In this document: positions 11,424 to 21,317 of the stretch, in pieces | Layout of the letters: the number at the start of each line of letters is the position of its first letter | Numbering within the stretch: position 1 is the stretch's first letter | Assembly: GCA_947650285.1 (NCBI GenBank) | Contig: CANTFL010000549.1 | Coordinates: 1-64,000, forward strand | Length of the DNA: 64,000 nucleotides | Origin: Hyaloperonospora brassicae | Taxonomy: Eukaryota; Oomycota; Peronosporomycetes; Peronosporales; Peronosporaceae | Direction of reading: 5' to 3' | Position numbers and translations under genes: made by a program | Notes under the pieces: model-generated | Databases searched by the model: none | What the model was told of the DNA's origin: nothing | The model's input: the letters and a program-made list of their open reading frames with translations, nothing else

Positions 11424-12811
11424 ATGTTACTCGGCCGCAGTCTGTTGCAGACGACGGCGCGCGCCGACGCACAGAGCGCCGCCCCCAGTGATGCGACACT
11501 CGACGCGATACGGGCGCACGACGTCTTTTTCTGTGATATGCTGGCGCACATTCCAGCGCATGTGTACTTTCCTACCGACGCGGAAGCGAATTGGAAAAAG
11601 ACGGCGCCACGAAAGTACCACAAGGTGAGTCGTTGCTCGACGGTGTCGGCCGCAGCAGTGGGTACGACGCCGTCACGCGGTCTGTGCACAGCCGCCTCGT
11701 GGCTGACAATCGCTCTCTGTGCTGCCTTTCTCTGTCTGCGCTTTGGCAGAACGTACAGGCGCAGCAACAGCGCGAGTCGACCAAGAAGAGCGTCTTGAAG
11801 CGCGCCAAGTTCTCTCCGGCAGCCGCGCCGAGCAACGAGGCGCGTCAGCAGAGCTCCGCCGCACCCGGGCCGCAGGAAACGAAGCAGCACGTGCTGGCGC
11901 CGGTGAAGCGGCTGCCGCTGCACGGGGAGGCGCACAAAGGAGGCGCTCTCGACGGTCTCCGCGCTCGTCTCGCTGTAAAGATCCAGACGATGCGGGAGCA
12001 GCGCAAAGCCGAGGAAACGACGGGCAAGAAACGGCCGTCTCGAGCCGAAGTCGTGGCCGAGCAGCGCGCGCTGAAGAAGCGCAAGACAGCAGCCAATAAG
12101 AGCAAAGCACGTGCGGACAAGCGCGAGCACGAAGCGGCTGCACAGTCGCCGGAAGACGGCCAAGCGGCGCCTACAACGGACTCCGCCGTCGACACGACGT
12201 CTATCTCGTACGGCAGTTTGCTGCTGGACGACGGCGTTGAAAAAGACAAGAAAGCGCCCGCGACGCGTCATGGACAGAGCGTGCGTGGTATTCAGAATTT
12301 GCTCAAGAAGGCGGAGCGCAACGCCCAGCGGCTCGAGGAGCTGAAAAAGACGGAAGACGGAGCGGAGAAGGTCAAGGCCAAGGGCTGGGAGACGGCGCTG
12401 CACCAGGCGGCAGGGAAAGTGGTGCTGGACGATCCAAAACTGCTGCGAGCTAAGCTGAAGAAGAAGGAGAAGTCCAAGGCCAAGAGCTCGAAAGAGTGGA
12501 AGGAACGGGTGGCGAAGCTCGAGGTGTCGAAGAAGGAACGACAGAAGAAGAAACTGTCGAACGCCTTGGGTCGCGGGAAGAAGGAGGCGGTGAAGCCGGT
12601 GGAGAAGAAAGGCCGAAAGGGACCGGTACGTGTCGTAATGAGTGAATGACGCACTGGAAAGGGGTCGTGCATTCTTGACAACGTCGTTCGTGTCGTTGTG
12701 TATGATATTCAGCGCGCTGGTTTCGAAGGTAGAAAGGGTGACGCGTTTCTGAACGCGGGCAAGAAGGGAAGTAAGTTTGCAGGTAAGAAATCGGCAGCAC
12801 CGAGCAAGTAG
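11424..12811 (+). CDS. SURF6: SURF6/Rrp14 nucleolar ribosome-biogenesis protein, 391 aa, 3 exons (left copy)
   Basis: Exons are 11,424-11,624, 11,750-12,625 and 12,713-12,811. Both introns (125 and 87 bp) are GT-AG and phase 0. Exon 1 carries the SURF6 N-terminal block: AHDVFFCDMLAHIPAHVYFP followed by TDAEANWKK. Exon 2 is a long basic, Lys/Glu/Ala-rich coiled region ending in the SURF6 domain, with GIQNLLKKAERN, a WETAL-HQAAG-KVVLDDPKLL block and KSSKEWKERVAKLE. Exon 3 supplies the usual tail, RAGFEGRKGDAFLNAGKKGS. The family binds nucleic acid in the nucleolus and is needed for pre-rRNA processing and large-subunit assembly. ATG 11,424 is the first in-frame start after the GACC tract. Without the introns the reading frame appears shorter (a 352-codon block that reads into both introns). 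Intact and duplicated in the right arm. Confidence 0.93.
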
Positions 12812-14059
12812 TTGGCGTAAAAGGGCGGGTCGCTCAGCAATACATCATGTAGAGCGCTAGTTTGGATGGAAGAGGTGGTATGATGTTTTGACCCTCGAAA
12901 TGCAGATGCACAAAGAGGTACATGAAGACCTGAAGACGATCGCGTCATCGGCAGCAAAGCTCTACAGGATGCTCCAGCCGCTACCGCTTCGGCTCTTTGG
13001 CATCAAGAATTCGGCCTACCGTCCTTTTCGCCAAGAAACGGGTCTGCAGTCGTACTCTTGCAGCACTCGGCGATTCCAGAAGCACAAAACAAGTCGATGA
13101 GTGCGAAAGCGGTAGCTGCCTCAAAGCTGAAACACCCACTTCGTAGCTGCTTCGGACGTGGTGCGAGAGGCTCCAAGTGGCACAAGGTCCACCTCGTGCC
13201 GCGCGATCCCTTCCAAGAGCTTCTTGGTGGCTGCTTTTGCCATGTGAATGAGCGGTCTGACTTGTTCGCATGAGCTGCAGAAGCAGCGAATGGAAATAGC
13301 TGCAATGTACGCTGCAAAAACGGTCTGTGTAGTGGTGTGCATCGAAAATGTGAAGTAAACACAGTGCGATGACGTGCTTGACAGCGTCGAGGTTGCTCTC
13401 TGCATCAGGTATACGGCTCGTGTCAAGAGCGAACTGCTGTGTCAACGAATGTCGCTGGCGACCCGATAGTGTGTGTAAAGGTGTTGCATAGCCTGCTCTC
13501 AAGAGCTGTCTACGCACATTTGAACTCGAATTGTGGGCAAAGTAGTCGACGTCATGTGGCAATGCTTTTCGAAGAGAAGCATTGGGACTGAATGGTGGCG
13601 ATGAGGACGCAGTCTTTGTATTGTGGGCGGTAAGTGTGTGTCCGAGATGATGGCGTATCTATAGAAAGTGTGTCGATGGAGGTAGGACAAGTGCTGCGAA
13701 GTGTGCACATGCATGATCAACAACATGACTGAAGGGAGTCCGCAGAATAGCAATGCGTTTGTTCTGGAAAGACAGCTGGCAAAAACTAGTTTTGCTGTAA
13801 TACGACGAAGGGTTCGTGGATCTTACATGACAAGCTGCTGATGTACCATTAGTATTGCCTCATGCAAACCGTTCGAGCATCCGCGTGTCTTAGTTGAATG
13901 ACGCACTAAAAAGTAAGTGCAGAAATGACCACATGTATCGGGTCCACCCACAACCTTCCGCCACGAGAACAGCTGCGACAATATCATCATGATCACTTCA
14001 TTCAAGTATTTGTGGCGCGATGATAGTTGAGTAATAAGGTCAGATAGTCGAGAGAGAGA
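12812..14059. other. Intergenic with protein-like minus-strand fragments
   Basis: Minus-strand frames at 12,981-13,562 and 13,121-13,426 are open over 100-190 codons. Part of the second (AKAATKKLLEGIARHEVDLV) looks protein-like, continuing in another frame as AFALIDLFCASGIAECC. I recognise no family. It could be another decayed gene; both arms share it, with one substitution near 13,520. Confidence 0.3.
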
Positions 14060-14151
14060 GAAAGAAAGAAAGAGAGAGTGGGGAAAGTGAAGTTATTGTG
14101 CACTATCGCACTACCGTGCATAATAACTTCACTTTCCTCACTCTTTCTTTC
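14060..14151. repeat. Long hairpin (about 36-40 bp stem, 12-base loop)
   Basis: GA-rich left stem (about 14,060-14,103, containing GGGAAAGTGAAGTTATTGTG) pairs with 14,116-14,151 (GTGCATAATAACTTCACTTT then CCTCACTCTTTCTTTC) with a few mismatches. The loop is TATCGCACTACC. No flanking gene explains it. It could be a MITE remnant or a small-RNA hairpin. The right-arm copy is at about 35,655-35,746. Confidence 0.75.
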
Positions 14152-17063
14152 GCTGGTCGTACGAATTAATCGACCTGAAACTCATCGGATATATATGAGA
14201 CTTGGCGTGGCCTCGAACAATAGCCATGTTCGTCAAGGCACTTGTGGGTTTGTAGCCGGGTGAGACCGTTGCATCACATATCCGTGTAAATCAATGTACA
14301 TATTATGTTTGCAGCTAGCAATCAGTAACCCTAGCGTAGATGATAGTAGTTTATAGCCTTTGAATGGAATTCCCATCAGCCGATGACGTCACTTGCTCAT
14401 CGGCGGATGTCGGCCATTGTATCAGCCAGCATATTTATTTTCAAGACAAGACACGCGCAATATGTGGTGGACGGATGACGACGTACATATTTGGCGCTAA
14501 ATATAGCTTACGTATGAGTACATTCTGCTTTAGACAAAAGACAGAAACTATGTTCGCGTTGTCGATCCAACCAAATCTATGTCCTATATGTGACCGCGCT
14601 TCCCCTCACTGCACGGAGTTGGTGCTGTAAGTGACGCTTCCGGCTTGCACGAGGTCAACCAGGTAATCCGTATATGCCCCTTGCACTGTTATAATGAAGA
14701 CGAAACATGCGCGTCCTACTAGTCAAGCGCTTATAACGGTCCAATACAAGCAAGCCATCTGAACTTTGGCCTTTCAGTGTTTACATTCGCCAAGTGACAC
14801 ATTCGTACATCTTTCTTGTCCAATAGTTTACCGTAGAATACAAGGAGAAGCGGCGTTGGTGCCATTTTGAGCTACTCAACTTGTAAGTAGTACGAAAACT
14901 ACCTGATAAATGAAAGCGAGCAAGATACGCAAACAGCCAAAACCCATCAATAAATAAAAAAGAAACAATGAACTTGAATAAATTGTGTATGTAGATGCGC
15001 AGAAAAGAACTTCAGCATTACGATTTACAAAGTACAATCATGCAAACTATACGTGCGAACATCGCAGAACAATTGCCAATGATGTATAGTGTAGGACGTG
15101 TGGATACACGCTGCTTGTATGTACCCCCTTCTTGAGCAAGAAGGGTCCTAGTTTCATTTGCCGTCGGTAGCCACGTGTTAAAATATCGGCGTGGATCTGC
15201 AATCGTAAGCCGTCCATCTACGCAGGGGGAAGAAAAAGATTTGAAGCATGAGTATCGATGCTTTCTGCCACATGATATACTTTGGCAGGCACTGTAGATA
15301 GCGGTACCACTAAAGTTCACACGTGTAGCTTCAACTATTATTACTACGTGCCAACGTATGGTTACAGTGCGTGGATACTGGTCATATAGGTCGTAAAAAT
15401 CTGTGCTTTTCGACGACACGTATTTTATCACCGAGTCACCCGTCAGCCCAATGACATTTTCACATCTGTGACTGCACAATTTACAGCGCTTTGTTTTGTA
15501 GTTGCACATCTACAAGACTCCTTGGTATTTGGATACTTGACAGTGATACAGTACACTTTGAGGAGGATTTCAATGTGAGCGAAATGCAAACTGCACAGCG
15601 AGAGATGGCTATGCTGGGTTCACACAGCGTTAAAACACAGTTTTTTGCTGCGCACCACATGAGATAGACGATGCGTATTTTTCTCATAACTGCATGTTTA
15701 GAAATAAATTAACATAACACCTGACCTCGGTATAGCTGTTCATTCTATCGCTTGTCGTCACGTTTCCACCGCCGGCGTCAAACGCGCGAAGTTGCGTATG
15801 ATGGTGATTGGTGGTCGCAAAGCAGTAGCGGGGTAGGACCTCAGTTGATAGATGGTCATATGTTGTACGTAACACTGCCCATACATTCTCAGACCTGCCA
15901 AGTTTGTATACTTCCATTCTAATTTTTTCGATTGTTTTCCCTGTACATATTCGTCTTTCTGGCTATCGAGCCTGCCTGGAATCACTGTCTTGCAATTGCA
16001 ACCCTCTTTTGGGTTGTGGCGGGGCTTGGAACTGCAATCGCCGGATTGAACAGGGTAGTGCATTACCATTATAACGGTGGAGACCCTTCGGGAAGATCTC
16101 ATGAGCAGCTCCTGGATGTCTTTTGAGCAAAAGACGGAAAGGCTGTAGTCATACAAAGTAATAGCTCACTCCGAATATTTTAGCTTTGTCACCAGACGCT
16201 CAGTCGCAGCCGCACACGCACACGTAGTGTGCTACGTAAGCTGACAGGCAACAATATGCTGATAGGCAATCGGACCGACGCTACGGCCAATTCCGCCCCC
16301 TGTGTTGAGCGACATTGACGATTGTCAAACCGCAGAAGGTATGCAAATTGTTGCATTTTTACTCGCATGTTAGCAAATCCCATCGTGGAAATTTAGTGGT
16401 CAGCGAATATGATGAAAGGTTGACGCCGTCAGACAGGCCAATGTGGACGCCTGAGTTCATTTCAGATCGTTACAAACGAATTGGTGTCAATGTTTGACAA
16501 TAATTACAGGTATACGTATGTGATCGTACGCGTGTGTATGTTCGTATGTGGTTCGTACGTTGTTTGCCCGTATTGTTTGCATCACAGTGTACCGAAACGT
16601 GTTTCCACATATTGTTTGCACCTCCATAGATATAATATATATTATTCATTCTGTGCATCTTCTTCCAGTCTTGTGCAATGTAATTTTTATTTTTATGCTC
16701 GAAATTTTTCTCATTTTTAATATTTTGTGGCTTATTTCTTATCTGTCATTTCTATCGATACAACCATTCTTCATCCAATCAAAGATCATTCCTATTTGGC
16801 CTTTTTTCGTAGCTAATGCAACGTCGGATTAAAATCATCCTTAAAAGGAACGACAAAATTGCCCCCATGAGAGAAAGTGGTCAATCAAAGCAAACCCCTA
16901 TCGCTGCTTGTCAATTATTGAAGGTAAATATTACCTGATTTCATTGCGAGGAGCTTGTCTGCACCGATATTTCGGTCCCTTCCATCGAAAACTCGAAGGA
17001 GTCCTACTGGTCCGACCATACAACATTCCGCGATCCGGCTTGGCCCTTTTGTGACTCCGCTCG
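14152..17063. other. Intergenic, possible decayed repeats
   Basis: Contains an LTR-like remnant near 14,436-14,475 (ACACGCGCAATATGTGGTGG resembles the conserved centre of the LTR family in this window, reverse orientation). Minus-strand frames at 15,018-15,509 and 15,758-16,156 are of unknown type, without recognisable motifs. AT content rises towards 16,500-16,850. No confident gene. Confidence 0.35.
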
Positions 17064-17073
17064 TTCATTCCGC
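17064..17073 (+). promoter_or_regulatory. Oomycete initiator of the small secreted-protein gene
   Basis: TTCATTCCGC matches the oomycete initiator core (TCATTCC) and lies 45-55 bp before the ATG at 17,119, the usual 5'-UTR length. It supports the gene being real. The right-arm copy is at 32,733-32,742. Confidence 0.55.
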
Positions 17074-17118
17074 TTCCCGCACACCACAAGCTCCTGAGTT
17101 ACACGAGCTTCCCTCACG

Positions 17119-17508
17119 ATGCGCGTCTATCCCGGCATTCTACTGACTGCAGCTCTCCTTGCGACATCAAACAGCGCTTCTACAGCCAGTGACACGCCCC
17201 CATCTGTCTCGCGAGAGGCAGCGGAGAAGGCAGGAGGGTTTCGGCACAAGATTCCTTTCATTTACGGCAATATGACGGGAACTTTGGTGATCACGATCGA
17301 ACCGGGCAGTCTTCGCTTGACGGGTAAAGAAGATCCTGTTATGAATGGCACTCAAATGGTCAATTTTACGCGGATCAAGGACTTAGAATCGGGTGGAGAA
17401 GATCGAACATTATTTGGGTCTGCTATACTCTGGAACTATGTGCTGAACATCTTGGAGGTTAGATACTTGCTTCGCGTGATCAAAAAGTTTGCTGGCGTGT
17501 TCTCGTAG
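17119..17508 (+). CDS. Small secreted protein, 129 aa, function unknown (left copy)
   Basis: Begins MRVYPGILLTAALLATSNSA, a clear signal peptide with likely cleavage after residues 20-24. The mature part is about 105 aa with two N-glycosylation sequons (NMTG near 51 and NGTQ near 76; NFTR follows at 82), no cysteine pairs and no RXLR or LxLFLAK motif. The middle (FIYGNMTGTLVITIEPGSLR) looks like beta-strands, and the C-terminus is a helical, hydrophobic stretch (ILWNYVLNILEVRYLLRVIK). A good initiator motif precedes the ATG. I recognise no family. A secreted apoplastic protein or candidate effector is reasonable; a C-terminally truncated relic of a longer protein is the alternative. Confidence 0.6.
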   Translation: MRVYPGILLTAALLATSNSASTASDTPPSVSREAAEKAGGFRHKIPFIYGNMTGTLVITIEPGSLRLTGKEDPVMNGTQMVNFTRIKDLESGGEDRTLFGSAILWNYVLNILEVRYLLRVIKKFAGVFS

Positions 17509-19400
17509 ACAGATGAAGTTGCATGAGAAACAATATATCTACGTAAAGGCATTCGCCTGACTTGGACGCATCTACGGTTCGTGTATGAATACCGTCCATG
17601 CTCATTGTTGCTGATCGTTCCATCGTCGTAGGGCTATTTCAGCGCATGCCTGCCGTATGCATAGATCGAACAGACTTATCGCAATTTCTCCAAGAGGAAT
17701 GCATATAGAGAGACCACTACCTGATGTGCTTCTGCTCATGGGTGTGCGGAGTCAAAAACAAGTTACAGCTTTAAGAGTTCAAGACTAGCAAGTATTGCAG
17801 TATTGAATGACATGAAGCCATACATATCATGGCAACGATGACATTAACGTTGCTGCAGGTGGCACATGGCGAGCCGTGCCACCCGCAGCAACGTAGGCAT
17901 GACGTCTCAACGCGTTTAGTAAAGCCCAACTTATATTATATATCGGCCTACGTTCGTAACGCTTTATCCAGAATAACTTGTACGCTGCGCTTATCACATC
18001 AACGCATATATCGATATATATACCATCTTTCCAAGTCTCCACCCTCTCACAGTGTCCGCAAGCTAGTTCAATAGTCACGGTGTCCATACTGTTGTACATT
18101 CAGGGGGGGGATCAAAATACATTTCGTAGCGGTCCCTGACTGAGAACTGACTGTTATTAGCTCACCTGGCTGACGGACCTACACTGTCAATGCCTGTTAC
18201 CAGAGTATCACTTCTATCATTGGCCAGCCGGCGCCACTTAACTATCAGCGATGTAAAAGTGCGCCAAGGAATTATTGATAATTACTTCACCGTGAGGGAC
18301 CAGATGTCGACACCCAAGCAGCCTTCCAAATACCGCGGTTGTAACTGTCGCCTAAGCCAATGCAGAGTACTCGTCGCCTGTTTGAAGTGATTAAAGCTGG
18401 TGCATTGTTGCCGTTTACGTATCATTGCCAGGCGTCGAAATCGATATACCATTTACGATGTACTTCATTCACCCCTCGATACTCTGACGTGTCCGATTGA
18501 AACCATTTCATGCAGCGAGCTCTCGTGCAAGAGGCTAGCACGTTTCTTTCGCAAAGAATCAATCGAGGAGCCGCCACAAATCACATGGACACTTGAATGT
18601 CCATGGCAGAAAAGCTAGCAGAGATTTGTCTGGTACTTGCTCTATATGTAGCGGTGAAAGATAAGCTCTGTATATGTTTACGGTTGAACCACATTATTTT
18701 CTGACTCGATACTTGATTCTTATGTGCTTTGGCATGGATTCAAAATAAGTATGTAGCTTACAGCGAAGTGAGCATGTTACATGGTATTAGAAATGCGAAT
18801 ACTATCTTAGCGAGCAATAATGTTGAATATTGCTATAAATCGTAATATTCGCAGTTTCCGCCATTTGGTTGATATGTTCCGTTGCATAAACCAGCAAATC
18901 TCCAATCGATAATGAACGCGCGCAATGAGTGGTGGGCGGATAGTTATACTCACATTTCATACCTGCATTTTTTCATAGTCAATTGAGATTTAAGAACATT
19001 TACATTGGTCCGATTAACTTTATGAAATACAGCCCTCTTTTTACATTTGAATAACGTGTCCGTTGGTTGGTCGGTCTTCTTTGCGTGTACGTGAACGTGA
19101 TGTTTCGGGGGCAGTTGCATTTACTGTTGCCAGTGTAGTATATCATCTTGTTTTACAGTACAGCGTTGTGCCTCGTTACGCTCGGTAGCACTTTGTGGTT
19201 CGTCTAACGATCCCGTAACCATTCACCGTGGAAGCGAGGGATACACCACGCGTAATTTTTTTTCATTTGTGTGGTGTCTAATGGAAGGCTTTCAAGCATA
19301 TGAGTACTTTTGTCGGTAGGGAAGCCATCGGTCTCACCTTTTTGGTCGTGAGAAGGACGGTCAACACGCCCCGATAGCCAAGTTCAGGCAGCATAAGCTG
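17509..19400. other. Intergenic with hairpin and LTR-like remnant
   Basis: Holds a 19 bp stem hairpin (17,846-17,895) and a short LTR-like remnant near 18,905-18,945 (AACGCGCGCAATGAGTGGTG, the reverse complement of the LTR-family centre). A poly-G tract near 18,104 differs in length between arms. No gene that I can support. Confidence 0.4.
17846..17895. repeat. Hairpin with 19 bp near-perfect stem
   Basis: ACGTTGCTGCAGGTGGCAC (left) and GTGCCACCCGCAGCAACGT (right) are reverse complements with one mismatch around a 10-base loop. Also present in the right arm near 31,911-31,960. Confidence 0.8.
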
Positions 19401-20861
19401 GAGACACCTGAATAAACAATGGATTTGTCCCAACGGATAGGTTCTTAACAGTCATAGCCGTATTGGGAACAGATTGCAACACAGTACGAGCTGTTAAGAT
19501 ATCAGCAGGTAAGTGTTACTGTAGGCGTGCAGAGACATGTACTTCTACCTAAGCTCTTGAAGATTGACATATCAAAATTCAAGGTATTCAGAAGGTACTC
19601 CTTATTCATATGATTCGTCGACTTTGACGGCTGTATCGAAGTCCATAGCATCGATGACGATGCAACAAAGGTTGAATTTGACAAGTTCAACATGGTTGAT
19701 GTGCAAATACTTTGTCCTAAGAATCATATTCAGTATTCATATCATTTTTAGGGGCGTACAAACACATTTAGACGCGGCTGATACAACCGTTCAGCCGCCG
19801 TATGCTCAAACCGGATCTTCAGCTGATCTCCTGGATTTTAATATGGGTCATGATTGTGTGCAAGCTTACGCTCAGCACACACGGTACCCCTTAAAATGTA
19901 TCGTGTTTACATCTATTGATGAGAAAACGCAGGTTTAAATGTTCATCTAGGTTTTCGCGGATCATGCCGTCAAGACCCATCTCTTCCTCCAATAATTAGG
20001 CTATGATTGATCAATACATATCAGTGGAAGAGAAGCAGAATCAGAAAAAATGCAGAATTATGCCAATCGTCTTCTTGTCGTCGGACTCGACAACAATAAA
20101 CTGGAGGTTCAAATTTTATGGAACTATGTCATGTTGAGGAGAAAGATCTCGCTCTCATTATCACGACTTATTGCAAAAGTGAAATAGCTGTCAGTAGCTA
20201 TGACAATACGTACATGATTGCGGTCAATCATGATATTAACATCAAGATAAATGATTGTGCTTCTACCAAAAAGTACCAATGACGCGGGTCATTATTTGTT
20301 GCCTAGTAAAAATATCGAAACGGATCATAAGAAATCGGTCGGGGTCAGCGCGTACAGATCAAGCTATTGTTCAGCGACGTCGAAAACGTTTGTGGGTTTC
20401 CTTTCACAGTAACAGTGTATGCGGCGCCTAGTGATGAGTTGTCCTCTGTCACCTCGCGGATTGAAGTGAAAAAGAACGAGTCACTTCTTTCCCGAGTTGA
20501 CATCGAAGAGTCGAACAACTTTGTCGAGAACCAGCGTTTGGGCAATGGTGGGCACAAGTTTGCTGAACATTACATTCTTCAAAAGTACGTTGACATTGCA
20601 CCTTGTAACAGATGCATTCGTAACGGTAAAAAACGCGTATTTAGAATCCACTACATTTCAGAAGATATACAGAGCGAAGATAATCTCATTTTACTCAGCC
20701 TGGATGAAAGTTTTTTGAGACCATCCCAAAGTTACCTAACATTGGAAAGCATAATACAGGGTAAATCCCGAAGCATGCAGCCGTTGAGATTACTACCTTG
20801 TGCTCATCGACAGACATCAGATGAATGTCTTGGAGTGTACACAAGCATGTGCGTGTACTAA
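19400..20861 (+). pseudogene. Decayed gene of unknown family (left copy)
   Basis: Protein-like plus-strand sequence in one main frame is broken by stops. A first stretch (DFDGCIEVHSIDDDATKVEF near 19,620-19,680) and LALIITTYCKSEIAVSSYDN (near 20,150-20,210) are followed by a long open part (20,340-20,860) with CGFPFTVTVYAAPSDELSSV and RLGNGGHKFAEHYILQKYVD. Its composition is that of a real protein rather than chance. I do not recognise the family. A run of six A near 20,630 is seven in the right arm, which shifts the frame there and gives GKKTRI-stop. Confidence 0.4.
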
Positions 20862-21125
20862 TTGTGAGTGCGATGATCTCACTGTGTTACTTTCGTTAGC
20901 AGAACTGCACAAGAACTCAATTTGTCAATGATCCACAGCGCGAATCAAAGTGCCAATGATCTCTGTAGAGACTACACAGACATCTCCCAAGCAACGCGAC
21001 TTGAATAGGTAAAAAGAAGCAGGACATCAATTCTTACATCATAGATGGTAGCATCCAAGGAAGCAGAAATGGTCGCCTAGAAGCGGCAATACGATAATCC
21101 TATATCTCTTGGTGATCCGATCACA

Positions 21126-21310
21126 GAGGACCTCTATGTGGCTACTGAGCCACATCTTAAGGGTACCAAACGAATATGAACCCCCAATCCTAATGAAATA
21201 AATAAGAGACATAAATCAATACGACAATCTTCTTTATAAAGGTGTGACCAATGATAATCTCTTAAAAGCTTGATCCAACCCAACCATTCGGATCCTTCTT
21301 TAGAGATACC
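21126..21310 (-). other. Short AT-rich coding-like fragment at the inner end of the left arm
   Basis: The minus strand is open through GISKEGSEWLGWIKLLRDYH and LCLLFISLGLGVHIR with AT-rich codons, unlike the neighbouring arm genes. It ends exactly where the arms stop matching. No family recognised. It may be an organelle-type or repeat-derived fragment. Confidence 0.3.
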
Positions 21311-21317
21311 GATATGG

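Larger units (their letters stand above)
7180..21317. repeat. Left arm of a 14.1 kb inverted duplication
   Basis: The reverse complement of 28,490-42,629. Paired coordinates sum to 49,806-49,808 throughout, so the arms are collinear with only tiny indels. Differences I noticed by eye: a 2 bp indel near 9,835, G8 versus G6 near 18,104, A6 versus A7 near 20,630, and roughly ten substitutions. The outer end is inside the effector ORF (codon 613). The inner end is near 21,311-21,317, where the arms match as CGGTATCTC and then diverge. Confidence 0.97.

Noticed and set aside
11321..12403. 360-codon open frame antisense to SURF6 (mirrored in the right arm)
   Set aside because: It is the complement of a Lys/Glu-rich GC-biased coding exon, which gives long Leu/Arg antisense frames. 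No domain, and the sense gene has homology and correct splice sites.
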